A DNA stretch of 64,000 nucleotides from Comamonadaceae bacterium. Lineage in GTDB: Bacteria; Pseudomonadota; Gammaproteobacteria; Burkholderiales; Burkholderiaceae_C. Of the stretch, positions 9,222 to 18,962 are shown in pieces; position 1 is the first letter of the stretch; every line of letters begins with the position of its first letter. The stretch lies in NCBI GenBank assembly GCA_015999985.1, contig JAECRA010000015.1, positions 1 to 64,000 on the forward strand. The letters are read 5' to 3'. The notes under the pieces were generated by a model that saw only the letters and a program-made list of their open reading frames with translations, did no database searches and had not been told where the DNA came from. The translations under genes were made by a program, and so were the position numbers.

Positions 9222-9659
9222 ATGACCATTGATTGGGCCAATTTCACGCCGTGGGCGTCACTGTCGGGCGGCATCCTGCTGGGTGTCGCGGCGGCCTTCT
9301 TCATCCTGGTCAATGGCCGGGTGTTGGGCATCAGCGGCATTCTGGGCGGCCTGTTGCCGCCGAAACCGGGCGACGCTGGCTGGCGTGTGGCCTTCCTGCT
9401 GGGCATGCTGGCAGCGCCACTGGTGTACGGCATGCTCGCGCCGGCCGGGTTTGTGCAGGCACCGCGCATTGATGCGGGCTTTGCCACCATCGTGGCCGCC
9501 GGGCTGCTCGTCGGCCTGGGCACACGCTACGGCTCGGGCTGCACCAGTGGACACGGGGTGTGCGGTCTCTCGCGCCTGTCGCCGCGTTCCGTGGTGGCCA
9601 CACTGGCCTTTATGGGCGCGGGGTTTGCCATGGTCTTCGTGGTTCGCCACGTTCTGTAA
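9222..9659 (+). CDS. YeeE/YedE (DUF395) sulfur-compound transporter subunit, first half
   Basis: A 145-residue membrane protein with about four helices and the conserved cysteine motif GSGCTSGHGVCG. YeeE/YedE proteins carry thiosulfate or related sulfur species across the inner membrane; in this two-gene form each half is encoded separately. Its ATG follows an AAGGAG ribosome-binding site three bases after the bigR stop, so it is translated from the same message. Confidence 0.9.
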   Translation: MTIDWANFTPWASLSGGILLGVAAAFFILVNGRVLGISGILGGLLPPKPGDAGWRVAFLLGMLAAPLVYGMLAPAGFVQAPRIDAGFATIVAAGLLVGLGTRYGSGCTSGHGVCGLSRLSPRSVVATLAFMGAGFAMVFVVRHVL

Positions 9660-9670
9660 GGAGTACACAC

Positions 9671-10096
9671 ATGCACCGCATTACCGAATTTTTTGTGGGC
9701 CTGCTGTTCGGCCTGGGGCTGCTGCTCTCCGGCATGACCGACCCAGCCAAGGTGCTCGGCTTCCTGGACCTGTTCGGCGTCTGGGATCCGTCTTTAGCCC
9801 TCGTCATGGGCGGCGCGATCGGCGTGGGCTTCTTCGCCTTTGCGCTGGCTCGCAAACGCACGGAGACCTTTCTCGGCGGCGCTTTGCACCTGCCCAAGTC
9901 GAGCCAGATCGACAAGCGACTGGTGCTCGGCGGCCTGACCTTCGGCGCGGGCTGGGGTCTGGCGGGCTTCTGCCCGGGGCCTGGCATCGTGTCCATGGCA
10001 TCCGGCGAGATGAAGGCTGCGGTGTTCGTGGCAGCCATGGTCGTTGGCATGGTGATCTTCGAGATCGCCGAACGTACACGGAATTCATTTCGCTAA
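9671..10096 (+). CDS. YeeE/YedE (DUF395) sulfur-compound transporter subunit, second half
   Basis: A 141-residue membrane protein with an N-terminal helix containing LLLSGMTDPAKVLGF and the second-half cysteine motif GFCPGPGI. It pairs with the preceding gene, 11 bp upstream, to make a complete YeeE-like unit. The ATG at 9671 is chosen; earlier in-frame starts overlap the first half. Confidence 0.9.
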   Translation: MHRITEFFVGLLFGLGLLLSGMTDPAKVLGFLDLFGVWDPSLALVMGGAIGVGFFAFALARKRTETFLGGALHLPKSSQIDKRLVLGGLTFGAGWGLAGFCPGPGIVSMASGEMKAAVFVAAMVVGMVIFEIAERTRNSFR

Positions 10097-10124
10097 CGTC
10101 AACAGCCTGAATACACCCGCACGC

Positions 10125-11861
10125 ATGAACCCATCGTCCAACTGGCGCCAGCTGTTGCCTTCCTTGCCCGTGTTGCATTGGGGTCGCGCGTACAACCGCG
10201 AGGCGCTGGTCAGCGATGGCATGGCCGCGCTCATCGTCACCATCATGCTGATTCCCCAGAGCTTGGCCTACGCCATGCTCGCGGGTTTACCGCCTGAGGT
10301 CGGCCTCTATGCCAGCGTGGCTCCGCTGTTGCTCTACGCCGTCTTCGGCACCAGCCGCGTGCTGGCCGTCGGGCCAGTGGCGGTGGTCTCGCTCATGACG
10401 GCGGCGGCCGTCGGTCAATACGCTGTGGCCGGAACACCTGAATATTGGGCAGTGGCCATCACGCTGGCTTTTCTCTCGGGCCTGCTGCTGCTGGCCATGG
10501 GACTGCTGCGCCTGGGCTTCCTGGCCAACTTTCTCAGCCACCCGGTCATCTCCGGCTTCATCTCGGCCTCGGGCATCCTGATCGCAGCGAGCCAGCTCAA
10601 GACACTTATGGGGGTGAAGGCCGACGGGCATACGTTCGTCGAACTGAGCCTGTCACTGCTGACGCAGATAGGGCAGGTGCACGCACTGACGTTGGCCATT
10701 GGCGCGGCCACGGTGGCGTTCCTGTTCTGGGTGCGCAACGGCCTCAAGCCGCTGTTGCATCGCACTGGCATCACCCCGCGTGCTGCAGACGTGGTTGCCA
10801 AGACCGGTCCGGTTGCGGCGATTGTGGTGACGACACTGCTCACCTGGGGCCTGGACTGGGAAGGTCAGGGCGTGAAGATCGTGGGTGCCGTGCCCCAGGG
10901 GCTGCCGCCGTTCACGCTGCCCCTGTGGGATCTCGGCCTGTGGCAGCAACTGCTGGTGCCGGCGCTGCTCATCAGCGTGGTCGGTTTCGTCGAGTCGGTG
11001 TCGGTCGGCCAGACCCTCGCCGCCAAGCGGCGCCAACGCATCGAACCCGACCAGGAACTGGTGGCACTTGGGTCCAGCAATCTCTCGGCAGCGTTCACCG
11101 GTGGCTTCCCGGTCACTGGCGGCTTTGCGCGTTCGGTGGTCAATTTCGATGCGGGTGCTCAGACACCGGCCGCCGGCGTGTTCACCGCCGCCGGTATCAC
11201 CTTGGCCTCGCTGTTCCTTACGCCGGCGCTGTACTACCTGCCGCAGGCTACTCTGGCCGCAACCATCGTGGTAGCGGTGCTGTCGTTGGTGGACTTCAGC
11301 ATCCTGGGCAAGACCTGGCGCTACGGCAAGACAGATTTTGTCGCGGTGCTGGCCACGTTGGTAACGACCTTGACCGTGGGAGTGGAGACCGGGCTGGTCG
11401 TGGGAGTGGGCGTCTCGTTGGCCTTGTATCTCTATCGCACGAGCCGCCCCCATATGGCCGAAGTGGGCCTGGTGGCAGGCACCGAGCATTTCCGCAACGT
11501 GCTTCGGCATGCCGTGCTGGTGAGTCCGCGTGTGCTGAGTTTGCGCGTGGACGAAAGTCTGTACTTCGCCAACTCGCGCGCGCTGGAAGACCGCATCAAC
11601 AACGCCGTGGCGAGCCGTCCCGATCTGGAGCACGTCGTGCTGCAGTGTTCTGCCATCAACTACATCGACGCCAGCGCCCTTGAGAGCCTGGAAGCCATCG
11701 ACGTGCGGTTGCGCGATGCCGGTTTGCGGCTGCACTTGTCCGAGGTCAAAGGGCCTGTGATGGACCGGTTGAAGTCGACCGAATTTCTGCACCACCTCAG
11801 CGGAGAGGTGTATCTTTCACACTATCAGGCGGTCCACGACCTCTCGCCCGAAGTTGGTTAA
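10125..11861 (+). CDS. SulP family anion transporter with STAS domain
   Basis: A 578-residue protein with a multi-helix SulP core (residues about 20-430, including the signature near PQSLAYAMLAGLPPEVGLY) and a C-terminal STAS domain (about 445-565, with INYIDASALESLEAI). Likely substrates are sulfate, sulfite or bicarbonate; its position after bigR and the yeeE pair favours a sulfur oxyanion, for example export or uptake of sulfite formed by the dioxygenase. It is 28 bp from the yeeE gene and probably the last gene of the plus arm. Confidence 0.9.
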   Translation: MNPSSNWRQLLPSLPVLHWGRAYNREALVSDGMAALIVTIMLIPQSLAYAMLAGLPPEVGLYASVAPLLLYAVFGTSRVLAVGPVAVVSLMTAAAVGQYAVAGTPEYWAVAITLAFLSGLLLLAMGLLRLGFLANFLSHPVISGFISASGILIAASQLKTLMGVKADGHTFVELSLSLLTQIGQVHALTLAIGAATVAFLFWVRNGLKPLLHRTGITPRAADVVAKTGPVAAIVVTTLLTWGLDWEGQGVKIVGAVPQGLPPFTLPLWDLGLWQQLLVPALLISVVGFVESVSVGQTLAAKRRQRIEPDQELVALGSSNLSAAFTGGFPVTGGFARSVVNFDAGAQTPAAGVFTAAGITLASLFLTPALYYLPQATLAATIVVAVLSLVDFSILGKTWRYGKTDFVAVLATLVTTLTVGVETGLVVGVGVSLALYLYRTSRPHMAEVGLVAGTEHFRNVLRHAVLVSPRVLSLRVDESLYFANSRALEDRINNAVASRPDLEHVVLQCSAINYIDASALESLEAIDVRLRDAGLRLHLSEVKGPVMDRLKSTEFLHHLSGEVYLSHYQAVHDLSPEVG

Positions 11862-12086
11862 GCGCTTCCAACGAAGGGTGTCTTCCGCATCCCAGGCCTG
11901 GACCAGTGCTATACGCGCTTGGTTGTCGAGCAGCTTCCGACTTGACCTGCTAGCCAGCTGCCGTGTACGGCCGGCGCATTGTGGATGGGCGCCGCATTGT
12001 TAGCGCTCCTCTGCGCGCGCACTTTATCGTCAGCCCATACAACTACTTCATGACAGCCCAAAGGCAGTTGCAGAAGGACGTGGCTG

Positions 12087-13490
12087 TCAGGGTTCTGAGC
12101 CCGACTTTCGAGGGCGGTATTGAAGCATTGATCTCGCAAATTTAGGGTCGACAACGTAGCCCACGTTGTAGCGGCTCCAGGCAGTGATGTGCCGTGGTTC
12201 AAGACCAAAGAACGCACCAGGGGCAAGAGCTACGTTGTCCGTTAACAAGTTTCTAGCGAGCGCCAGCGAATCGGGTGCCCAGGGAAACTCCGCCCACAGA
12301 TAGAGCGTATGGGAGGGTGTGCAGAACAAGTTGGCGCCTAGTCCTGTCAGGACCTTGGTCGCGTGTCGCGTGGCGCGTTCGACCTGGTGCTGCAACTGCG
12401 CCAATTGCCGCGGATACTCGGGCGCGCGCAGCACCGCGTCCACGGTGCGCTCAGCGAACTCCGAGGTGCTGACGTGAACTAGCATCTTCACGTCCGCGAG
12501 ACGCTCTGCGAGGCCGGCGTCGGCCGCGATGAACCCCACGCGCAAGGCGGCTGCTACGGATTTGGTGAAGCTGCCGATGTACACCGTGCGGCGCAGCTGG
12601 TCCAGGCTGCTCAGGCGCGACACCGCCGTCGGCTTGAGATCGGCCACCGCATCATTCTCCACGATGGTCACGCCGTATTTCTCCGCCACTTGCAGCAGGC
12701 GAAACGCCTTGGCTGGCGAGGTGTCCGATCCGGTCGGGTTCTGGCCGACAGACTGGGTGAAAAACACCTTGGCCTTGGTAGTCGCCACCAGGTGCTCAAA
12801 TGCCGCGACGTCAGGCCCGTCAGCCTCCCGTGGCACACCTACCACGATAGTGCCGTGAAGACGCAGCTTGCCGTAGAGCGGGTAATAGCCAGGTTCGTCG
12901 ACGAGAGCGATGTCGCCCGGTCGCATCAGGCAGCGCACCACGATGTCCAATGCCTCGTTGGCGCCAAAGGTCAACACGATCTGGTTGGCTCGCGCCTGGA
13001 TGCTCAAGTTAGCGAGCTTGCGCTCGAGAAGGTCGCGCAGGGGGCGGTAGCCGTACGGGTTGCCATACTGGAACATCGACTCCAGCGCCACGCGCGAGGT
13101 CCGCTGCTGAGCGCGTTCGAGCCGATTGTTGGCCAGCCACTGCCCGGGCGGAATGCCGTGACCCACGGCGAGATGCTCAGGGTCGTTGTTGACCTGCTCG
13201 CGCATCATCCAGACCGAATCCAGCGCGCGATCTAGCGAGCTGGGCTCGTCCTCAGCTGGTCGTTCGGTGGAGTGCTGGCTGACGTAGTAGCCCGAGCCAC
13301 GCCGTGCCTCCACGTGCCCGTCGGCAATCAGCCGCTCGTAGGCATCAACAATGGTGTTCTTCGAGAAACCGTACCGCTCTACCAGACGGCGGATGGAGGG
13401 CAGCCTTTCGCCGATCGCGTAGGCGCCTTCTGTGATCTGCTTGCGTAAGTCAGCGGCCACCTGGTTTGCATTCGAGAGATTCGGTTTCAT
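12087..13490 (-). CDS. MocR/PdxR-type GntR regulator with aminotransferase domain
   Basis: A 467-residue fusion. Residues 1-75 are a GntR winged helix ([23 protein letters not shown]). Residues about 105-460 are a fold-type I aminotransferase-like domain that keeps NPTG (251-254), Asp280 and the PLP Schiff-base Lys310 (GSFTKS). MocR regulators sense PLP or amino compounds, and other ligands in some cases, and typically control divergent genes. Here the divergent operon begins with HMG-CoA reductase, so it is the likely regulator of that operon. Confidence 0.92.
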   Translation of the reverse strand: MKPNLSNANQVAADLRKQITEGAYAIGERLPSIRRLVERYGFSKNTIVDAYERLIADGHVEARRGSGYYVSQHSTERPAEDEPSSLDRALDSVWMMREQVNNDPEHLAVGHGIPPGQWLANNRLERAQQRTSRVALESMFQYGNPYGYRPLRDLLERKLANLSIQARANQIVLTFGANEALDIVVRCLMRPGDIALVDEPGYYPLYGKLRLHGTIVVGVPREADGPDVAAFEHLVATTKAKVFFTQSVGQNPTGSDTSPAKAFRLLQVAEKYGVTIVENDAVADLKPTAVSRLSSLDQLRRTVYIGSFTKSVAAALRVGFIAADAGLAERLADVKMLVHVSTSEFAERTVDAVLRAPEYPRQLAQLQHQVERATRHATKVLTGLGANLFCTPSHTLYLWAEFPWAPDSLALARNLLTDNVALAPGAFFGLEPRHITAWSRYNVGYVVDPKFARSMLQYRPRKSGSEP

Positions 13491-13665
13491 TGGTGTTTTC
13501 CCTGCCTTGCGTGCCTACGTCCTGTTGCTTTGTGACGAGACAGCGGGGCCTGAATTGTCTTCAGACAGTTGTGGGTGTGTCCGGTCGAACTGTGCCTATT
13601 GGGACCCAGACGGTTTCCTTATAGTCGACGCCACTGTATCCCAACTGTTTCAGGAACACACGCAC
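13491..13665. promoter_or_regulatory. divergent promoter region between mocR gene and HMGR operon
   Basis: This 175-bp stretch holds several copies of the same half-site: ACAGTT at 13565-13570, AACTGT at 13588-13593, ACTGT at 13633-13637 and AACTGT at 13643-13648. A TGTCT-2-AGACA inverted repeat lies just to the left. Repeated half-sites are typical of MocR operators. The match is by eye and no binding is shown. Confidence 0.4.
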
Positions 13666-14949
13666 ATGCTGATCGACTCGACCCTCCCGGGTTTCCGCTC
13701 CCTGACACCGTCGCAAAGGCTGGGAGCCATCGCACAGAAGGCTGGTCTGACGGCGGCCGAGGTGGCGTCCATTGCCTCGCCCGGCGCGCTGTCGATTGGC
13801 ACAGCGGACGGCATGATCGAGAACGTGATCGGTACCTATGAATTGCCACTGGCAGTGGCTGGTTACTTCCAGCTCAATGGCAAGGACGTGCTCGTGCCCA
13901 TGGTGGTGGAAGAGCCTTCAGTGGTGGCGGCGGCCTCTTTCATGGCCAAACTGGTTCGCGAGAACGGTGGCTTTCAGACCTCCAGTTCGGGGCCTCTGAT
14001 GCGGGCGCAGGTGCAGGTGATCGGTGTGTCCGATCCGCTTGGCGCGCGCCAGACCATTCTGCGTCACCGTCAGGAAATTATCGAGATAGCGAACAGCCGC
14101 GACAAGGTTCTTGTCGGTCTGGGTGGCGGTTGCCGCGACGTCGAGGTGCACGTGTTTCCCGACACTCCGCGCGGCCCGATGGTGGTGGCACACCTGATTG
14201 TCGACGTGCGAGACGCCATGGGCGCAAACACCGTGAACACGATGGCCGAAGCCGTGGCCGGCCACATCGAAAAGATCACTGGCGGCGAGGTGCGCCTGCG
14301 CATCCTATCCAACCTGGCTGACCTGCGTGTGGCACGCGCTAGCGTGCGCATTCCGGAGGCGACGCTGGTAACCAAGGACTTCGCGGGCGATCGCGTGGTG
14401 GATGGCATTCTGGACGCCTACACCTTTGCGGCGGTGGACCCGTACCGTGCCGCTACCCATAACAAGGGCATCATGAACGGTATTGATCCCGTGGTCGTTG
14501 CGACGGGCAATGACTGGCGTGCGGTGGAGGCGGGTGCGCACGCCTATGCCTGCCGCAGCGGCCGCTACACCTCGCTGACCTGCTGGGAACGTGCCAACAA
14601 CGGTGATCTGGTGGGCTCTATCGAGCTGCCGATGCCTGTTGGTCTGGTTGGTGGAGCCACCAAGACCCACCCCTTGGCACGGCTCGCACTCAAGATCATG
14701 AATGTGCGGAGCGCGCAAGAGTTGGGCGAGGTGATAGCCGCGGTAGGACTGGCCCAGAACATGGCCGCCATGCGCGCACTGGCCACCGAGGGCATTCAGC
14801 GCGGACATATGGCCTTGCACGCCCGTAACATCGCGCTCGCCGCAGGCGCAGTCGGCGAAGAGGTCGACTGGGTGGCACAGCGCATGGCGGCCGACCGTGA
14901 CGTTCGCATGGATTTCGCGGTCAAGATCCTTGCCGAAAAGCGGCGCTAA
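13666..14949 (+). CDS. mvaA: class II (degradative) hydroxymethylglutaryl-CoA reductase
   Basis: A 427-residue enzyme, nearly the same length as the 428-residue Pseudomonas mevalonii HMG-CoA reductase. The catalytic residues fall at the same numbers as in that enzyme: Glu83 (VVEEPS), Lys267 (THNKG), Asp283 (GNDW) and His381 (RGHMALHA). [15 protein letters not shown] is the family signature. Class II enzymes run mainly in the oxidative direction, turning mevalonate, CoA and two NAD(P)+ into HMG-CoA. The ATG at 13666 gives the right length; the frame open back to 13432 overlaps the mocR gene. It is the first gene of an operon with an ABC importer, a CoA-transferase and an enoyl-CoA hydratase. 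Confidence 0.96.
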   Translation: MLIDSTLPGFRSLTPSQRLGAIAQKAGLTAAEVASIASPGALSIGTADGMIENVIGTYELPLAVAGYFQLNGKDVLVPMVVEEPSVVAAASFMAKLVRENGGFQTSSSGPLMRAQVQVIGVSDPLGARQTILRHRQEIIEIANSRDKVLVGLGGGCRDVEVHVFPDTPRGPMVVAHLIVDVRDAMGANTVNTMAEAVAGHIEKITGGEVRLRILSNLADLRVARASVRIPEATLVTKDFAGDRVVDGILDAYTFAAVDPYRAATHNKGIMNGIDPVVVATGNDWRAVEAGAHAYACRSGRYTSLTCWERANNGDLVGSIELPMPVGLVGGATKTHPLARLALKIMNVRSAQELGEVIAAVGLAQNMAAMRALATEGIQRGHMALHARNIALAAGAVGEEVDWVAQRMAADRDVRMDFAVKILAEKRR

Positions 14950-15019
14950 TGCATCGCGCCCCGAGACAGCCCACGGGCAGTCTCGACCCGGATTTCAACT
15001 ATCAGAAGGAGACATCGCA

Positions 15020-16321
15020 ATGAAACGTATCACCAGATTCCTCACCGCAAGCCTCGGCTTGTTGACGTTGGCGACCGCGTCGCTCGCGCAGACCGCCAAG
15101 CCAGCCGAGCTCAAGCTCGGCATGAGCACCTTCATGACCGGACCTGCCTCGGTTTTGGGTGCTCCAGCGAAGGTCGCGGCCGACATGTGGATCGAAGACT
15201 TCAACGCCGCTGGCGGCATTGATGGCGTTAAGCTTAAGCCGACCTGGATCGACGAAGGGCAGGGTGCGGATAAGTTTCTCTCGGAATACCGCCGTCTGGC
15301 CCAGGAACCGGGCGAGAAACTGATGCTTTCGGCGATCTCAAGTGGTTATTGCAACGCTCTGGCTCCTGTGGCCGAAGATCTGAAGATCATCAACATCCTG
15401 TGGGAGTGTTCCACCGAGAAGGTGCTCGAGGAACGCCGCTATAAGTACGTGTTCCGCACCGGCCCCAATGCCACCATGGAGATGGTCGCCGCTGTGCTGC
15501 ATCTGCTGAAGGTCAAGCCGGACTTCAAGACCATTGCGGTGGTGAACCAGGACTACGCCTGGGGGCGCGACTCCTGGGAAATATTCCGTCACACGCTCGC
15601 AGCGCTTCGCCCTGACGTGAAGGTGGTGGCTGAAATGTTCCCCAAGTTTGGCGCGCCCGATTTCTCCACCGAAGTGACGCGTCTGCAGGCGCTGCGGCCC
15701 GATGTGGTGCTCACCACCGCCTGGGGGGGTGACCTCGATACCTTCCTGCGCCAGGCTTCCCAGCGAGGTCTGCTTAAGACCTCGCAGTTCGTTCTGCCAC
15801 TCGCTGACTCTTCCCTGGAGCGGCTCGGCAAGGCCGTCCCACCGGGTGTCATTGTCGGATTCGTGGGTGATGGTTACTTTGCCGACCCCGAGTTCCAGAA
15901 CGACCCTGAAGCCAAGGCCTTCGTCCAGCGCTTCAAAGCACGCACCGGTGCGTACCCTAACTTCGCCGTTTACCACATGATTCAGGCGTTGAAAGCAGCC
16001 ACCGGCGCTTACCGTCAGGCCATTGCTGACAATAAGGGTAAGTGGCCCAGCACCGAACAGGTGGTGACGGCACTGCAGAAGCTGGAGTACCGCGGTTTGT
16101 CGCGCCCAATCCGGTTGCGCGAGGACGGCCAAGCCTTGCAAGGACAACTGTATGGCGTCACCCGCAATGATCCAGGGTATCCGTTCCCCATCGTTGGTGA
16201 CCTCGTCTATTACCCCGCCGAGATCGCCACCGCGCCGGTGGGGCAGAAGTCGGTCGATTGGGTCAAGACGCTCAAACCTTCGCTGATCGGCCATCCGCAG
16301 ATCAAGCGCGTGGGCCGCTGA
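15020..16321 (+). CDS. branched-chain-amino-acid-type ABC transporter, substrate-binding protein
   Basis: A 433-residue periplasmic protein. The signal peptide is residues 1-23 (MKRITRF..., cut after SLAQ). The mature part is a type I periplasmic binding fold of the LivJ/LivK family (ELKLGMSTFMTGPASVLGAPAK). AGAAGGAGA-type spacing is replaced by a good AAGGAG site before the ATG at 15020. It sits directly after the HMG-CoA reductase gene and before two permease and two ATPase genes, so its ligand is probably mevalonate or a related hydroxy acid rather than an amino acid. That ligand is inferred from context. Confidence 0.9.
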   Translation: MKRITRFLTASLGLLTLATASLAQTAKPAELKLGMSTFMTGPASVLGAPAKVAADMWIEDFNAAGGIDGVKLKPTWIDEGQGADKFLSEYRRLAQEPGEKLMLSAISSGYCNALAPVAEDLKIINILWECSTEKVLEERRYKYVFRTGPNATMEMVAAVLHLLKVKPDFKTIAVVNQDYAWGRDSWEIFRHTLAALRPDVKVVAEMFPKFGAPDFSTEVTRLQALRPDVVLTTAWGGDLDTFLRQASQRGLLKTSQFVLPLADSSLERLGKAVPPGVIVGFVGDGYFADPEFQNDPEAKAFVQRFKARTGAYPNFAVYHMIQALKAATGAYRQAIADNKGKWPSTEQVVTALQKLEYRGLSRPIRLREDGQALQGQLYGVTRNDPGYPFPIVGDLVYYPAEIATAPVGQKSVDWVKTLKPSLIGHPQIKRVGR

Positions 16322-16345
16322 GGAACGGTCGCCGCCGCACTGTCG

Positions 16346-17251
16346 ATGAACCTGAATCTGATCCTGCTGGCCGTGGTGGACGGACTGTCCTATGCGGGCC
16401 TTTTGTTCCTCATTTCACTGGGCCTCACTCTGATCTGCGGCGTCTTTGGCGTGATCAATGTGGCGCACGGTAGTCTATATGCCATAGGCGGCTACAGCGC
16501 CGCGAGCCTCGTGGCATGGTTGATGCCGCACGCGCCGCCTACATGGGTGCTTGTGGCGGCGCTCTTCGTGTCGTCGGTCGCGGTTGGCGCTGCACTGGGT
16601 GCCTTGCTAGAACGCGGATTGCTGCGGCATTTCCAGGACCGGGACCCGGTGCTGCAACTGCTCGTGACATTCGGTGCCTTCATGGTGCTGGAGGATGTGC
16701 AGCGCATGGTGTGGGGCGCCACGCCAGTGAACTCGGGGGAGATCGCCTCCCGCCTTGGCACCTCGGATCTGCTGGGCGTTACCTTCATGAACTATCAGCT
16801 TATGCTGGTGCCGGCGGTGGCATTGCTGGCCTATGTAGGGTTGCAATTCCTGCTTCGCCACTCTGTGGCGGGAAAACAGATTGTGGCCATCATCCACCAC
16901 CGCGAAGTGGCCGCGTCGCTAGGCATCAACGCGGCGCGCGTGGGCACACTCACCTTTGCGTTGGCGGGCATCCTAGGCGCGTTGGGCGGGGCACTCTCGG
17001 TGCCCATGACATCGTTCGTGCCGGGTCTCGGAGCCGAAATGATTGTCACCTCCTTCGCGGTGATCGCCACCGCAGGCCTGGGCCAGATCACCGGTGCCCT
17101 GGTAGCTGCGGTGCTGATTGGCCTGGCCCGTTCAATGGCGGTCTATACCCTGCCGGAGCTTGAAGTCGTGATGCCCTATCTCATGATGGTGCTGGTGCTG
17201 CTGATCCGCCCGAATGGTCTCTTTACGGTCGCGGCGGCACGGAGAATCTGA
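16346..17251 (+). CDS. ABC transporter permease, LivH type
   Basis: A 301-residue inner-membrane permease with about eight helices (LSYAGLLFLISLGLTLICGVFGVINVAHG at the N-terminus is the LivH signature region, read here as a landmark only in its first part). The stop codon TGA overlaps the next ATG by one base, showing translational coupling with the LivM-type gene. It forms the transmembrane dimer of the importer. Confidence 0.9.
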   Translation: MNLNLILLAVVDGLSYAGLLFLISLGLTLICGVFGVINVAHGSLYAIGGYSAASLVAWLMPHAPPTWVLVAALFVSSVAVGAALGALLERGLLRHFQDRDPVLQLLVTFGAFMVLEDVQRMVWGATPVNSGEIASRLGTSDLLGVTFMNYQLMLVPAVALLAYVGLQFLLRHSVAGKQIVAIIHHREVAASLGINAARVGTLTFALAGILGALGGALSVPMTSFVPGLGAEMIVTSFAVIATAGLGQITGALVAAVLIGLARSMAVYTLPELEVVMPYLMMVLVLLIRPNGLFTVAAARRI

Positions 17252-18201
17252 TGAAAATTTCCAGATTTCTCCTTCTGTTGTGCGCGGCGGCCACGGCTCT
17301 GTTGGCTGTCGGTGTCACGCTGCCCTGGGTCCGCGTGCCCGTGATCTCGTTCTTGAGCTATGGCATAGCCGCCCTGGGCCTGACTGTGCTCATGCGCGCC
17401 GGCCAGGTTTCGTTCGGCCACGCCATGTACGCCGCCATTGGCGGCTACGGGGTCGCTTTCGCCGGTCGCGCCTATCCGTCATTGGATGCTGTGTTCATTG
17501 TGCTCGGAGGGGTGCTCGCCAGTGTGCTGGCGGGATCGCTGGCTGCGGCGTTCCTGTCCCGCTACCGGGGCATCTTCTTCGGCATGCTCAATCTGGGCAT
17601 TTCGATGGTGCTGTTCGCCCTGGCCGGCAAGCTTTACCACTGGACCGGCGGCACAGATGGTCTGCGGTTCGAGCGCCCTCCGGTCCTCGGCATGGCGCTG
17701 GATCGGGGCACTTTCGAGTTGACCGTGTTGCTGATGGCGCTCGGTCTGGCGATCGTCGTGGCCTGGCTGGTACAGCGCTACTTTGCCTCCGCAGCTGGCC
17801 AGATGATGGCGGCCATCAAAACCAACGAGACGCGTCTGGAGTACATCGGCATCTCGGCACGTCGATCGCTGGCGGAGGGGTATGTCATCTCGTCAGCCCT
17901 GGTGGGTCTCTCAGGCTCGTTGATGGCGCTGGTACAGGGCCTGGTCACACCCGAGAGCGGCTACTGGATCCGCTCGGGCGAGTACGTGTTCATCGCTATT
18001 CTTGGTGGCGCGGGCCATGCATTGGGCGCCTTTCTTGGGGCCGGCGTGTTTGAAGTCATCAAACTGGTCGCTGCCGCCTACTTCACTAACGCCTGGCAGA
18101 TTCTGCTCGGCACCACGCTCATCGCTGTGATCTTCTTCGCCCCACGCGGAATGATGGGTTGGATTCAGCGCGACCCCGCGCAACGGGAGCGCAAACCATG
18201 A
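17251..18201 (+). CDS. ABC transporter permease, LivM type
   Basis: A 316-residue membrane protein of the LivM family; residues 60-90 carry the GQVSFGHAMYAAIGGYG signature. It pairs with the LivH-type permease. Its end overlaps the following ATPase gene in an ATGA. Confidence 0.9.
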   Translation: MKISRFLLLLCAAATALLAVGVTLPWVRVPVISFLSYGIAALGLTVLMRAGQVSFGHAMYAAIGGYGVAFAGRAYPSLDAVFIVLGGVLASVLAGSLAAAFLSRYRGIFFGMLNLGISMVLFALAGKLYHWTGGTDGLRFERPPVLGMALDRGTFELTVLLMALGLAIVVAWLVQRYFASAAGQMMAAIKTNETRLEYIGISARRSLAEGYVISSALVGLSGSLMALVQGLVTPESGYWIRSGEYVFIAILGGAGHALGAFLGAGVFEVIKLVAAAYFTNAWQILLGTTLIAVIFFAPRGMMGWIQRDPAQRERKP

Positions 18202-18962
18202 GACAGAATGCACTATCCGGCGAACCGCTGCTGCACACCACCGGCCTGACACTGAAGTTCGGCGGCGTCACGGCAGCCGACGACATCGATTTCGAGTTGC
18301 GGCGTGGTGAACGGCTTGCGGTGATCGGCGCCAATGGCGCCGGTAAGACCACCTTCATCAACATCTGCACCGGGTACCTGAAACCCTCGAGTGGCCGTAT
18401 TTTCTTCGGTGACACCGACGTCACCGGTATGGGGCCGCGCCGGATCGTGCAGCTGGGAGTGGGGCGTTCGTTCCAACTGCCCCAGCTGTTTCTGGAGCAC
18501 ACGGTGCAGGAGTGCCTTCAACTGGCCAGTGCTGGTCGGCAGGGCCGGCTCTCGCGCTTCGCGCCCCTGGCGGCCACGGCTGACCTGCGGGCGGTAGCGG
18601 CGATGCTCGAGCTGGTTGAGCTTGAGCACTGCGCCGCCCACCCCGTGACCGTGTTGCCCGAAGGGCATCGCAAGCTGTTGGATGTGGCGATCGCACTGAT
18701 GCTGCAGCCGAAGCTGGTCATCATGGACGAGCCCACCAGCGGTGTCGCCTCGGAGGACAAACATTCCGTTATGGGGACCATCATGCGTGCACTCCAGGAG
18801 CGCGATGTTACGGCCTGGTTCGTGGAGCACGACGTCGACATCGTTCTGCAGTACGCCACCCGCGTGGCAGCCTGGATCGATGGCCGCATTGCAGCTGACG
18901 GTGCCCCGGGAGATGTCTTCGCAGATCCCGTCATCCGGCGTGAAGTTCTGGGGGAGCGATGA
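18198..18962 (+). CDS. ABC transporter ATP-binding protein, LivG type
   Basis: A 254-residue nucleotide-binding subunit. Walker A is GANGAGKTT, the Q-loop is in GRSFQLPQLF and Walker B is LVIMDEPTSG with a later switch His (VEHDVD). The ABC signature is unusual: where LivG proteins have LSYGQQR or similar, this one has LPEGHRK. That is a real departure from consensus and may lower activity at one ATP site. It starts in an ATGA overlap with the LivM-type gene. Confidence 0.9.
   Translation: MRQNALSGEPLLHTTGLTLKFGGVTAADDIDFELRRGERLAVIGANGAGKTTFINICTGYLKPSSGRIFFGDTDVTGMGPRRIVQLGVGRSFQLPQLFLEHTVQECLQLASAGRQGRLSRFAPLAATADLRAVAAMLELVELEHCAAHPVTVLPEGHRKLLDVAIALMLQPKLVIMDEPTSGVASEDKHSVMGTIMRALQERDVTAWFVEHDVDIVLQYATRVAAWIDGRIAADGAPGDVFADPVIRREVLGER

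Noticed and set aside
10445-11795. Long overlapping frames of 412 and 380 residues
   Set aside because: They overlap the SulP gene entirely and have no coherent hydrophobic or domain pattern.
13432-13665. N-terminal extension of the HMG-CoA reductase
   Set aside because: It overlaps the mocR gene, and the ATG at 13666 reproduces the catalytic numbering of the P. mevalonii enzyme.
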